From DASVSE01 sp036399715 (GTDB taxonomy: Bacteria; Bacteroidota; Rhodothermia; Rhodothermales; Rubricoccaceae), in NCBI GenBank assembly GCA_036399715.1, contig DASWMO010000180.1:1-12789 (forward strand): 12,789 nt of DNA, in the 5' to 3' direction. Below the pieces are notes generated by a model. That model was given only the letters and a program-made list of their open reading frames with translations, searched no databases and had not been told where the DNA came from. Of this stretch, positions 1 through 7,257 are shown piece after piece; positions within the stretch are counted from its first letter, which is position 1; the number at the start of each line of letters is the position of its first letter. The translations under genes and the position numbers were made by a program.

Positions 1-1
1 G

Positions 2-262
2 GCCGTCCGCGCCCGCTTCGCATCCGAGGACTTCGCCGAGGCGCTCGTCACCGCCCGCCCTGAGACGCTCCGCGCCCGCGACCCGAAAGGCCTCTATGCC
101 CGCGCCGCGGCCGGCGAGATTTCGGACCTGACGGGCGTCGGCGCGCCCTACGAGGCGCCCGACGCGCCCGATCTCACCCTCGACACCGACGTGCTCGCGC
201 TCGAGGCCGCCGTCGAGGCCGTCCTCGCGCACCTCGCCGCCCGTGGCTGCGTCCCCGCCTGA
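2..262 (+). CDS. cysC: Adenylylsulfate (APS) kinase, C-terminal part, cut by the left window edge
   Basis: APS kinase phosphorylates adenosine 5'-phosphosulfate to PAPS with ATP, in cytoplasmic sulfate assimilation. Only the last 86 codons are visible; the reading frame is open from base 2 to a TGA at 260-262. The diagnostic CysC stretch is present: DPKGLYARAAAGEI, then LTGVGAPYEAP, and an L-DTD close to the C-terminus. In the family this segment follows the kinase core and forms part of the substrate lid. The Walker A P-loop lies outside the window. It could equally be the C-terminal CysC domain of a CysN-CysC fusion; the visible part cannot tell. The gene is not obviously related to the polysaccharide locus downstream, and nothing looks damaged in the visible part. 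Confidence 0.87.
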   Translation, partial: AVRARFASEDFAEALVTARPETLRARDPKGLYARAAAGEISDLTGVGAPYEAPDAPDLTLDTDVLALEAAVEAVLAHLAARGCVPA

Positions 263-331
263 GCAACGGCCGCCTCGGAACCACTGTGACACCTGCTGAA
301 CGCCCGACCAATGAACGCGGCCTCCCATCAA

Positions 332-427
332 CGTCATCCTGAGCGAAGGCCGCAGGCCGCAGTCGAAGGATCTCGACGCGATGGGCCAGATGCGCCGCCC
401 GTCGGAGCGGCGTCGAGATCCCTCGAC
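332..427. repeat. Palindromic intergenic repeat-like element between cysC and the thioesterase gene
   Basis: The 273-bp space between cysC and the thioesterase gene has no plausible gene. It holds a structured element. It starts with CGTCATCCTGAGCGAAGG at 332-349, overlaps a tandem 7-bp duplication (GGCCGCA at 348-354 and 355-361), and ends in a long inverted repeat. The arms are 362-379 and 410-427 and pair at 17 of 18 positions; the inner 12 bp (GGATCTCGACGC with GCGTCGAGATCC) are perfect, around a 30-nt loop. From memory, intergenic motifs of the form GTCATCCTGAGCG...GAAGGATCT recur in many copies in genomes of several phyla; I cannot confirm that here and see only one copy in this window. 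As RNA it would form a strong hairpin, but no T-run follows, so a simple intrinsic terminator is unlikely. Confidence 0.6.
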
Positions 428-535
428 GAGCTAGGTCCGGGTCCCCAGCAGGAGGACTCGGTTGAGACGCCGTAGCAGGCAACGGGTCGTGCCCGGCGAT
501 GTGCCGATCTTCCCGCAACGCCCTCGCCGTTCCCG

Positions 536-946
536 ATGCCCAAGTCCCTCGCCGATTTCCCCGACCGCGACAGCCTCGGCCGCACGCTCGGCATCGAGAT
601 CGCCGAGGCCGGCCCCGAGCGCGTCGTCGCGACGATGCCCGTCGGGCCGCGCGTGCACCAGCCGCTGGGCTACCTCCACGGCGGCGCGAGCGTCGCCCTT
701 GCCGAGACGGTCGTCTCCGTCGGGGCCTACCTCGCCGCGCCCGACGGCCACACGGCCTTCGGGATGGAGATCAACGCCAACCACCTGCGCCCGATGCGCG
801 AAGGCATGCTCACGGCGACGGCCACACCCGTCCACGTCGGCCGGACGAGCCACGTCTGGCAGGCCGACCTGCGCGACGAGCACGGACACCTCGTCTGCAC
901 GAGCCGCTGCACGCTCGCCATCGTCCCACTGAGGGCGGACCGGTGA
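536..946 (+). CDS. Hotdog-fold acyl-CoA thioesterase, YdiI/MenI (PaaI) type
   Basis: Predicted cytoplasmic single-domain hotdog thioesterase of 136 residues, the normal length for the YdiI/EntH group. It hydrolyses acyl-CoA thioesters; the closest family role is 1,4-dihydroxy-2-naphthoyl-CoA hydrolysis in menaquinone synthesis. The signature is complete: HQPLGYLHGGASVALAE gives Gln42, His48 and the catalytic acid Glu57, with the same spacing as Gln48, His54 and Glu63 of E. coli YdiI. A second conserved block is MEINANHLRPMREG, followed by VGRTSHVWQADLRDEHG. The ATG at 536 has no Shine-Dalgarno sequence, but it puts the N-terminus at the usual place. It stands alone, 98 bp before the polysaccharide locus. 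The substrate (DHNA-CoA, phenylacetyl-type or another aryl/acyl-CoA) cannot be fixed from sequence. Confidence 0.87.
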   Translation: MPKSLADFPDRDSLGRTLGIEIAEAGPERVVATMPVGPRVHQPLGYLHGGASVALAETVVSVGAYLAAPDGHTAFGMEINANHLRPMREGMLTATATPVHVGRTSHVWQADLRDEHGHLVCTSRCTLAIVPLRADR

Positions 947-1044
947 AGAGTGAACCGGCGGCGATATAACGTTTCGAATCGGGCCAGATCATGAGGGCGC
1001 CTCACCTATCTTGACGCGAAATAGTCGAGACAGGCACCTAACCC

Positions 1045-3474
1045 ATGGAACACGTCCCCTCCGGCCCGGCTGGCCGCTCCGCCTTCGGCTCCGCGAACCT
1101 CGTCCCGATGCCCGAGAGCGGAATGCCGGGGAGCCTCCGCGACCCGAACCCGCACTTCGGGTACCCCGTGGACCGCGGGGCCCAGTTCCGCGAATGGCTC
1201 AACGTCGCCTACCGCGGCCGCTGGATCATCGCCGGCACGCTCGCCGCCGTCCTCGTGCCGACGCTGTGGTACGCGACGCTGCTCCCGAACCGCTACCGCG
1301 CCGAGACGGTCCTGCTCGTCGAGACCGGCGATACGTCCGAACTCGCCGACGTCCTCCCGTCGGGCGCGGCCGAGGCGCTCGGCGGCGGCAAGGGCCGCCA
1401 GATCGAGAACGAGGTCCTGCGCCTGCGCCGCTCGGACGTCCTGTTCGACGGGACGGCGGCGCAGCTGCTCGCCGAAACGGACGTCGGCCCGGCGTTCCCG
1501 CTCCTCCAGGGCGAGGGCGGCGCCCCCGCCGACGCCGCATCCGTCTCGCGGCGCCTTCGGTCTGCCATTACCGTCGCCCCCGAAGGCCGCGACCTCGACG
1601 CGATTCGCATCACAGTCGCGAGCACGTCGCCCGAGGAGGCGCAGACGGTCGCCAACGCCTACGCGCAGCAGTACATCGGCCGCGCGCGCAGCGGCAGCCG
1701 CGCGAGCGTCCGCGCCACGCGCACGTTCCTCGAAGCGCAGGTGGACTCGCTCGCGACGGAGCTCGTCGCCCGCGAGGAGGCCGTCCGGGCCTACATGACG
1801 CGCGAGGGCGCGATGCGCCTCGACGACGAGGCGACGCGCATCGTCGAGCAGATCGCCTCGCTCGAAGCCGCCCGCGACGAGGCGGCCATCGCGGGCCGCA
1901 TGCGTGGCGCATCGGCATCGGCCATCGGAGGCGAGCTCGCGCGCGTCGAGCCGCGCCTCGGCGAGCGGATCGCCGCGCGCGTCGCGCCCGGGACGGAGGC
2001 CGAGATCACGGCGACGCAGACGGAGATCCGCCGCCTCCAGGGCGAGCTCGAGGTCTACTATGGCCGCAACCCCGAGCTCCGCAACGCCCCCGACGGCAGC
2101 GTGCCGGACCTCATCTCGACGCGCCGCGACCGCATCACGCGCCTGCGCCGCCGCGCGGACACGCTCGCCGACGAGTACGCCACCGGGGCCGTCGCCTCGG
2201 GCGGCGTGGACCCCTCCGACGAGGGCGTCGGGCGCGTCTCCGAGTTGCGCCGCCGCCGGACGGATGCCCAGATCGAGCAGAGTGGCTTCGACGCGCAGGC
2301 GTCGACCATCGACAGCCGGCTCGCGACGTACGAGGCCGAGCTGTCGCGCATCCCCAGCCAGGCCGTCGAGCTCGCGCGCCTCACGCGCTCGCGCCAGGCG
2401 ACCGAGGGCCTCATGACGGCGCTCCAGGAGCGCCTCCAGGAAGCCCGGGTCGCCGAACAGTCCGAGCTCGGCTACGCCGAGGTCATCAGCGCGGCCAACC
2501 GGCCGGGCCTGCCGTTCGAGCCCAACCGCCGGCGCATCGTGCTGCTCGGCCTGCTGCTCGGCCTCGGCGGCGGCGTCGGGCTGGCCCTGCTGCGCGTCCG
2601 CCTGGACCACCGCCTGCACCGCCCCGAGGACCTTCGCGACCGCGGGCTGACGGTCCTCGGGACGATCCCGGACACGACGACGCTCGTCAAGCAGGACTTC
2701 GGCGGCAAGGAGACCGTGACCGTCAACGGCCGCAGCCTCGGCACGCACCTCACGGTCCTGCTCGTCCCGCTCGCACAGGCCTCCGAGGCGTACCGCGCCC
2801 TCCGGACCAACATTCAGTTCTCGCGGCCCGACGTCGTCGTGCGGACCGTTCTCGTGACGAGCGCGAGCCCCGGCGAGGGCAAGTCCACGACGGCCGCCAA
2901 CCTCGCGATCGCGATGGCGCAGACCGGCCGCCGCGTCCTCCTGGTCGACGCCGACCTGCGGCGGCCGCGCCAGCACGCCCTCTTCGGCGTCTCGCGGACG
3001 CCCGGCGTCTCGGACGTGCTCTTCCAGCCCATCGAGGCGGGCCTGCTGCCGCCCGGCCACACGGCGTCGGGCGTCGAGGACCTCGACGTGCTCGCGGCCG
3101 GCCTCCACGCGCCCAACCCGTCCGAGCTGCTCGGCTCGCGGGCCTTCCGCGACCGCCTCGCCGCGTGGGCCGAGGGCTACGACGCCGTCGTGATCGACGC
3201 CCCGCCGATCCTCGCCGCGACGGATGCCGTCCTGCTCTCGACGCAGGTCGATGCGACGGTCCTCGTCGCCCGCGCCGGCCAGACCAAGGACTTCGAACTC
3301 GCCCGCGCGCTCGAGCAGCTCCAGAGCGTCGGCGCGGCGGTGATCGGGACCGTCTTCAACGGCTTCGACGCGACGCAGGCCTACGGCTACAAGTACCGCT
3401 ACACGACGGGCTACGACCTGAAGTATGCCTACGGGTATACCGAGTCGCTTCCGGGCCCCTCGCGCGACGCATGA
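1045..3474 (+). CDS. wzc: Wzc-type polysaccharide co-polymerase with C-terminal BY-kinase
   Basis: Inner-membrane regulator of polysaccharide chain length and export: a Wzz-like periplasmic domain fused to a bacterial tyrosine autokinase, 809 residues. Order: a polar cytoplasmic N-terminus of about 58 residues; TM1 near 60-80 (RWIIAGTLAAVLVPTLWYA); a long Glu/Arg/Ala-rich, largely helical periplasmic region to about 490; a proline-rich PGLPFEP motif just before TM2 at 498-517. The kinase follows, with Walker A SASPGEGKST (Lys613), Walker A' VLLVDADLRRP (Asp635, Asp637) and Walker B VVIDAPP (Asp718). The tail has eight tyrosines between 780 and 798, the cluster autophosphorylated in this family. 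It is the first gene of the locus and its stop overlaps the next start (ATGA at 3471-3474). A 700-residue reading frame on the other strand is a codon-composition shadow. No Shine-Dalgarno sequence precedes the ATG. Confidence 0.93.
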   Translation: MEHVPSGPAGRSAFGSANLVPMPESGMPGSLRDPNPHFGYPVDRGAQFREWLNVAYRGRWIIAGTLAAVLVPTLWYATLLPNRYRAETVLLVETGDTSELADVLPSGAAEALGGGKGRQIENEVLRLRRSDVLFDGTAAQLLAETDVGPAFPLLQGEGGAPADAASVSRRLRSAITVAPEGRDLDAIRITVASTSPEEAQTVANAYAQQYIGRARSGSRASVRATRTFLEAQVDSLATELVAREEAVRAYMTREGAMRLDDEATRIVEQIASLEAARDEAAIAGRMRGASASAIGGELARVEPRLGERIAARVAPGTEAEITATQTEIRRLQGELEVYYGRNPELRNAPDGSVPDLISTRRDRITRLRRRADTLADEYATGAVASGGVDPSDEGVGRVSELRRRRTDAQIEQSGFDAQASTIDSRLATYEAELSRIPSQAVELARLTRSRQATEGLMTALQERLQEARVAEQSELGYAEVISAANRPGLPFEPNRRRIVLLGLLLGLGGGVGLALLRVRLDHRLHRPEDLRDRGLTVLGTIPDTTTLVKQDFGGKETVTVNGRSLGTHLTVLLVPLAQASEAYRALRTNIQFSRPDVVVRTVLVTSASPGEGKSTTAANLAIAMAQTGRRVLLVDADLRRPRQHALFGVSRTPGVSDVLFQPIEAGLLPPGHTASGVEDLDVLAAGLHAPNPSELLGSRAFRDRLAAWAEGYDAVVIDAPPILAATDAVLLSTQVDATVLVARAGQTKDFELARALEQLQSVGAAVIGTVFNGFDATQAYGYKYRYTTGYDLKYAYGYTESLPGPSRDA

Positions 3475-4046
3475 CGCCTGCCACCGCCGTCTGGCGCGTG
3501 TTCTACACGAAGCCGCGCGCTGAGAAGCGTGTCGCGGAGCGTCTCGCTGCGTCGGGCCTCGATGTGTTTCTCCCCCTCCGGACGACCCTCCGGCAGTGGT
3601 CGGACCGCCAGCAGCGGGTCGAGGTGCCGCTCTTCCCCGGCTACCTATTCGCCTGCGTCGACGAGCGCGCGCGTCTCGGCGCGCTGGAAGACGAGGGCGT
3701 CGTCAAGACGGTCCACTTCGGCGGCGTGCTCGCCGTCGTGCCGGACCGTGAGATGGCGCTCATTCGGGCGCTGGCAGCGTCACCAGAGCGCGTCGAGGCC
3801 GTCGGCCGTGACGCGTTCCCGCTCGGTGCCGAGGTATACGTCTTGCGCGGGCCGCTCGCTGGTGTCCACGGGCGCGTCGTCGGGCACCCACGCGATCTGT
3901 ACCTGCTCGTCGAGGTGCCGAGCGTGCAGCAGGCCGTCCGCATCCACCTCCCGGCCGACTGGGCCGTGCGTCCGGCGTCAGAGGCCCCGGCGCACGCGAG
4001 CGTCTACGCGGTGGCGAGGCCGTTTATTCGACCGGACATGCGCTAG
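3471..4046 (+). CDS. UpxY/RfaH-like specialised NusG paralogue (transcription antiterminator)
   Basis: NusG-family elongation factor of 191 residues, of the kind that lets RNA polymerase read through long polysaccharide operons. The N-terminal NGN domain is clear: WRVFYTKPRAEKRVAERL at 8-25, LPLRTTLRQWSDR at 34-46 and EVPLFPGYLF at 51-60, a strong match to UpxY-type proteins. A KOW-like segment follows (VYVLRGPLAGVHGRVVGH, about 120-140) and a variable C-terminus. The ATG at 3471 overlaps the wzc stop as ATGA, which implies translational coupling; starts further upstream in this frame lie inside wzc and are rejected. UpxY genes usually open capsule operons. Here it is second, immediately before a 246-bp dyad-rich non-coding stretch and the amidotransferase gene, so it may act on the transcript continuing into the rest of the locus. 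That target is inference. Confidence 0.88.
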   Translation: MTPATAVWRVFYTKPRAEKRVAERLAASGLDVFLPLRTTLRQWSDRQQRVEVPLFPGYLFACVDERARLGALEDEGVVKTVHFGGVLAVVPDREMALIRALAASPERVEAVGRDAFPLGAEVYVLRGPLAGVHGRVVGHPRDLYLLVEVPSVQQAVRIHLPADWAVRPASEAPAHASVYAVARPFIRPDMR

Positions 4047-4292
4047 AGTCTGGACCGAAAGAGATGCACGGTCTGCGTGTCCAGTGTGGCGGTTCTCGCT
4101 CGGTGTTGGTGCGCATTTGTTCGAACGTGTCCGGTTTCACCGGCGCGGCCGGTGTAGGTTATTTCCTGACCGAGCGCGTCTCGGTGCCCCATACAGGACC
4201 ACGCGTGGCGTGTGACTGACGGGGCGAAGCCATATCCCTCGACTCCTGACTCGCCCCCTGCCTCCTTGCGGCCCCGCCGCCCCCGACGTTCT
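4047..4292 (+). promoter_or_regulatory. Non-coding, dyad-rich spacer/leader between the UpxY gene and asnB
   Basis: This 246-bp stretch is the largest gap in an otherwise overlapping gene run, and no frame in it looks coding. It contains three dyads: GTTCGAAC at 4119-4126, a 7-bp perfect stem with a 3-nt loop at 4138-4154, and the 10-bp palindrome CCACGCGTGG at 4199-4208. A weak -10-like TAGGTTAT lies at 4155-4162 with no convincing upstream element. The position, directly after an antiterminator gene and before the sugar-modifying genes, suits an operon leader with pausing or attenuation, but that is inference. No T-run terminator is visible. Confidence 0.4.
4138..4154 (+). repeat. Short perfect hairpin in the asnB leader
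   Basis: CACCGGC (4138-4144) and GCCGGTG (4148-4154) are perfect reverse complements around a GCG loop. The transcript would form a stable GC hairpin. The following bases (TAGGTTATTTCC) are not a T-run, so it is better read as a pause or regulatory hairpin, or as chance in GC-rich DNA, than as an intrinsic terminator. Confidence 0.4.
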
Positions 4293-6071
4293 ATGTGCGG
4301 CATAGCAGCCGTCCTCGACCGGACGGGTCGCGGGGTGGATCCGGACGCGCTCGCGCGCGTCGGCGCTCACATGGCGCGCCGTGGGCCGGACGGGCACGGG
4401 GTCTGGACCGCGCCGGACGGGCGCGCCGGGCTGGCGCACCGCCGCCTCGCCATCATCGACCTCTCGGTGTGTGGCGCGCAGCCGATGCACTCGGCGGACG
4501 GTAGGCTCTCGGTGGCGTTCAACGGCGAGATCTACAACTACCGCGCCCTCCGCACGCAGCTCGAAGCCGACGGCGCGCGCTTCGCGTCGGAGTCGGATAC
4601 GGAGGTCCTGCTGCACCTGTACGCGCGCCACGGCGCGGGCCTGGTCGACCACCTGCGCGGTATGTACGCCTTCACGCTGTGGGACGCCGAGCGCGGCGGG
4701 ATGCTGCTCGCCCGGGACCCGTACGGCATCAAGCCGCTCTACGTCGCCGACGACGGCCGCACGTTCCGCGCCGCCTCGCAGGTGAAGGCCCTCCTCGCCG
4801 GGGGCGGTATCGACACGGCGCCCGAGCCCGCCGGCCACGCGGGCTTCTTCCTCTGGGGCTCCGTCCCCGAGCCGTACACGCTCTACCGCGGCATTCGGGC
4901 CCTTCCCGCGGGCCACACGCTCTGGGCCGATGCCGGCGGCCCACGCGACGCCGTCCCCTTCGCATCCGTCCCCGACGCGTTCCGCAGCGGGACGCGCACG
5001 GCGCCCAACGGTGTATCCGACGGTGCGCCCGGCAGCCTACGCGAGGCCCTGTTGGACTCGGTCCGCGCCCACCTCGTCGCCGACGTGCCGGTCGGCGTGT
5101 TCCTCTCGGCCGGCCGCGACTCGGCGACGCTCGCCGCACTCGCGGCCGAGATCGGTGGGACGCTCAAGACGGTGACGCTCGGCTTCGAGGAATTCCGGGG
5201 CACGTCCGACGACGAGGTCCCGCTCGCAGAAGCCGTCGCGCGCCACGTCGGAGCGGAGCATCAGACCGTCTGGACGACCGCCCGCGACTTTGCCGACGCC
5301 CGCACGGACCTGCTCGCGGCCATGGACCAGCCGACGCTCGACGGCGTCAACACGTACTTCGTGAGCCGCGCCGCAGCCCAGACGGGCCTCAAGGTGGCCC
5401 TCTCCGGAGTCGGCGGCGACGAACTCTTCGGCGGCTACCCGAGCTTCCGCGAGGTCCCGCGCCTCGTCCGCGCGATGCGGCCCGTGCCGGCCGCCCTCGG
5501 GCGGGCCGCGCGCGTCGCCACAGCGCCTCTCCTGCGCCGTGTGACGAGCCCCAAGGCGGCCGGCCTCGCCGAGTATGGCGGCACGTGGGGCGGGGCGTAC
5601 CTGCTCCGCCGGGCGCTCTTCATGCCGTACGAGTTGGGTGGCATCCTCGGTCGCGACATGGCCCGCGCCGGCCTCGCCGCGCTCCGCCCGCTCGACGCGC
5701 TCAACGCAGCCGCGGCGCGACAGGGCTCGGACCACGCGCGCGTCGCTGCGATGGAGTCCGTCCAGTACATGCGCAACCAGCTCCTCCGCGACACGGACTG
5801 GGCGAGCATGGCGCACAGCCTCGAAGTCCGCACGCCGCTCGTGGACTGGACTCTCCTCAGCGCCCTCGCGCCCGACGTCGCGGGCCACTCTGAGCGCGTC
5901 AGCAAGGAGGCCCTCGCTGCCACGCCGCGACCGGCCCTCCCGGCGGGCGTGCTGAGCCGGCCCAAGACGGGCTTCTCGATCCCCGTCCGCGAGTGGCTCG
6001 CCGGCGAGGAGCACGCCGAACGCGGTCTCCGCGGCTGGACGCGCACGGTCTATGAGGCGTTCACGGGATGA
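4293..6071 (+). CDS. asnB: Class II glutamine amidotransferase / asparagine synthase-like protein
   Basis: Two-domain cytoplasmic enzyme of 592 residues. The N-terminal Ntn-type glutaminase releases ammonia from glutamine; the C-terminal ATP-pyrophosphatase domain adenylates a carboxylate to form an amide. The start at 4293 is fixed by the catalytic Cys2 (MCGIAAV); the longer in-frame extension from 4212 would bury it. Glutaminase residues: Arg51 (HRRLAIIDLS), Asn77-Gly78-Glu79 (FNGEIYNY) and Asp102 (SDTEVLLH). Synthetase residues: the PPi loop SAGRDS at 272-277 (usual form SGG-DS), SGVGGDELFGGYPSF, a SLEVRTPL-D block and KTGFSIP. The C-terminus is short, ending soon after the KTGFSIP-REWL motif. 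In polysaccharide loci such AsnB paralogues may amidate uronic acids or other carboxylated sugars rather than aspartate; true asparagine synthesis is possible. The next gene overlaps it by 20 nt if the ATG at 6052 is used. Confidence 0.9.
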   Translation: MCGIAAVLDRTGRGVDPDALARVGAHMARRGPDGHGVWTAPDGRAGLAHRRLAIIDLSVCGAQPMHSADGRLSVAFNGEIYNYRALRTQLEADGARFASESDTEVLLHLYARHGAGLVDHLRGMYAFTLWDAERGGMLLARDPYGIKPLYVADDGRTFRAASQVKALLAGGGIDTAPEPAGHAGFFLWGSVPEPYTLYRGIRALPAGHTLWADAGGPRDAVPFASVPDAFRSGTRTAPNGVSDGAPGSLREALLDSVRAHLVADVPVGVFLSAGRDSATLAALAAEIGGTLKTVTLGFEEFRGTSDDEVPLAEAVARHVGAEHQTVWTTARDFADARTDLLAAMDQPTLDGVNTYFVSRAAAQTGLKVALSGVGGDELFGGYPSFREVPRLVRAMRPVPAALGRAARVATAPLLRRVTSPKAAGLAEYGGTWGGAYLLRRALFMPYELGGILGRDMARAGLAALRPLDALNAAAARQGSDHARVAAMESVQYMRNQLLRDTDWASMAHSLEVRTPLVDWTLLSALAPDVAGHSERVSKEALAATPRPALPAGVLSRPKTGFSIPVREWLAGEEHAERGLRGWTRTVYEAFTG

Positions 6072-7257
6072 CGATGTCCGCTCTGCCACGCACTCGGTGG
6101 ACCGCCCCGTGACCACACCTCCTGCCGTAAAGACGCGCCATGGCGCCTCTCCGCCAAGTCGGGGAACGGCCAGAGGTGTGCGCGTCCTTGCCCTCGTCAC
6201 TGACGCCTACGGCGGACACGGCGGTATCGCCCAGTACAACCGCGACCTCCTCGACGCCCTCGGCGCGAGCGCAGCCGTGGACGTCGTCGTCGCCCTGCCG
6301 CGCCTCGTCGTGGGGCCGCTGGAGCCGGTCCCGTCGCGCGTTCGCTACGACACGCGGAGCGCCGGCAGTCTGCTCCGCTACGCCGGCCGCGCGGCCCTCG
6401 CCGCGGCCGAGCGGCCGGACGTGATTCTGTGCGCGCACGTCAACCTGCTGCCCCTCGCGGCGGCGCTGAAATCCTTCTCCGGGGCGCGGCTCGTCCTCGG
6501 GGTGTACGGCATCGATGTCTGGACGCCCCTGACTCGCCGCGGTATGACCCGAGCCTTGGGGGCCGTCGATGCGGTGTACTCCATCAGCGAGGTCACCCGC
6601 AAGCGGTTCGAGGCGTGGGCGCCCATCGGGCACGCCCGCCCGTATCTGCTGCCCAACGCGATCCACCTGGACCAGTACGGGCCCGGCGAGAAGAGCCCGG
6701 CGCTGCTGGACCGGTACGGGCTGCGCGGTAAGCGCGTCCTGATGACGACGGGCCGGCTCGCCGGCAAGGAGCGCTACAAGGGCTTCGATGTGGTCATGGA
6801 TGCGCTCGCGCGGCTCCTCCCCGAGCACCCGGACCTGGTGTACGTCATCGTCGGGACGGGCGACGACCGCCCGCGACTGGAAGCATACGCGGCGTCACTC
6901 GGCGTCTCCGGTCACGTGGTGTTCACGGGCTTCATAGACGAGGCCGAGAAGGCAGATCACTTCCGCCTCGCCGACACCTACGTGATGCCGAGCGAAGGCG
7001 AGGGCTTCGGCTTCGTCTTTCTCGAAGCGCTCGCCTGTGGCATTCCAACTGTAGGGAGCACGACGGACGGCGGGCGCGAGGCGCTGCGGCATGGCCAGCT
7101 CGGGCGCCTCGTCAACCCGTCCGCACCGGCCGAAATCGACGCTGCGATCCTCGCGACGCTCGCGACGCCTAGAGGCGTCCCGGCAGGGCTCGACCACTTC
7201 GCCTTTCCGCACTTCGCCAGGCGTGCCGAGGCCATGATCTGCAACGTCGCCCGATGA
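6052..7257 (+). CDS. GT4-family (GT-B fold) glycosyltransferase
   Basis: Predicted retaining glycosyltransferase that moves a sugar from a nucleotide donor to a growing lipid-linked glycan at the cytoplasmic membrane face. The acceptor half opens at about 43 with VRVLALVTDAYGGHGGIAQ, the glycine-rich motif usual in GT4. The donor half contains LLPNAIHLDQYGP, TTGRLAGKERYKGFD (a phosphate-binding Arg/Lys pair) and the EX7E motif at Glu317-Glu325 in SEGEGFGFVFLEALACG. The start is uncertain. The ATG at 6052 overlaps asnB by 20 nt and adds about 40 polar residues of no clear fold. In-frame GTG codons at 6097, 6109 or 6178 would give more usual N-termini. The stop overlaps the next ATG (ATGA at 7254-7257). 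Donor and linkage cannot be read from the sequence. Confidence 0.88.
   Translation: MRRSRDDDVRSATHSVDRPVTTPPAVKTRHGASPPSRGTARGVRVLALVTDAYGGHGGIAQYNRDLLDALGASAAVDVVVALPRLVVGPLEPVPSRVRYDTRSAGSLLRYAGRAALAAAERPDVILCAHVNLLPLAAALKSFSGARLVLGVYGIDVWTPLTRRGMTRALGAVDAVYSISEVTRKRFEAWAPIGHARPYLLPNAIHLDQYGPGEKSPALLDRYGLRGKRVLMTTGRLAGKERYKGFDVVMDALARLLPEHPDLVYVIVGTGDDRPRLEAYAASLGVSGHVVFTGFIDEAEKADHFRLADTYVMPSEGEGFGFVFLEALACGIPTVGSTTDGGREALRHGQLGRLVNPSAPAEIDAAILATLATPRGVPAGLDHFAFPHFARRAEAMICNVAR

Noticed and set aside
1007..1016. TATCTTGACG upstream of wzc as a promoter (-10-like TATCTT or -35-like TTGACG)
   Set aside because: Neither reading has a convincing partner element at the right spacing. A promoter is expected in 947-1044, but I cannot place it.
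1006..3108. A 700-residue open frame on the - strand opposite wzc
   Set aside because: Its composition is Arg/Ala/Asp/Gly-rich with no domain pattern, and it lies wholly opposite a clear wzc. Long antisense frames are expected in GC-rich genes with strong third-position bias.
4088..4099. GGCGGT in the asnB leader as a possible ops-like RfaH/UpxY loading site
   Set aside because: Only six bases match the E. coli ops start, and GGCGGTAT-type strings also occur inside coding sequence (near 4804 and 6221), so chance explains it.
4043..4303. An 86-residue - strand frame across the leader
   Set aside because: No recognisable motif or ribosome site; its composition is like random GC-rich sequence.
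4679..5893. A 404-residue frame on the + strand overlapping asnB in another frame
   Set aside because: It is Arg/Pro/Gly-rich, lacks motifs, and lies entirely inside the asnB frame, whose catalytic residues are intact.
5037..6200. A 387-residue open frame on the - strand opposite asnB
   Set aside because: No recognisable motif; it mirrors the codon bias of asnB and is best explained as a shadow frame.
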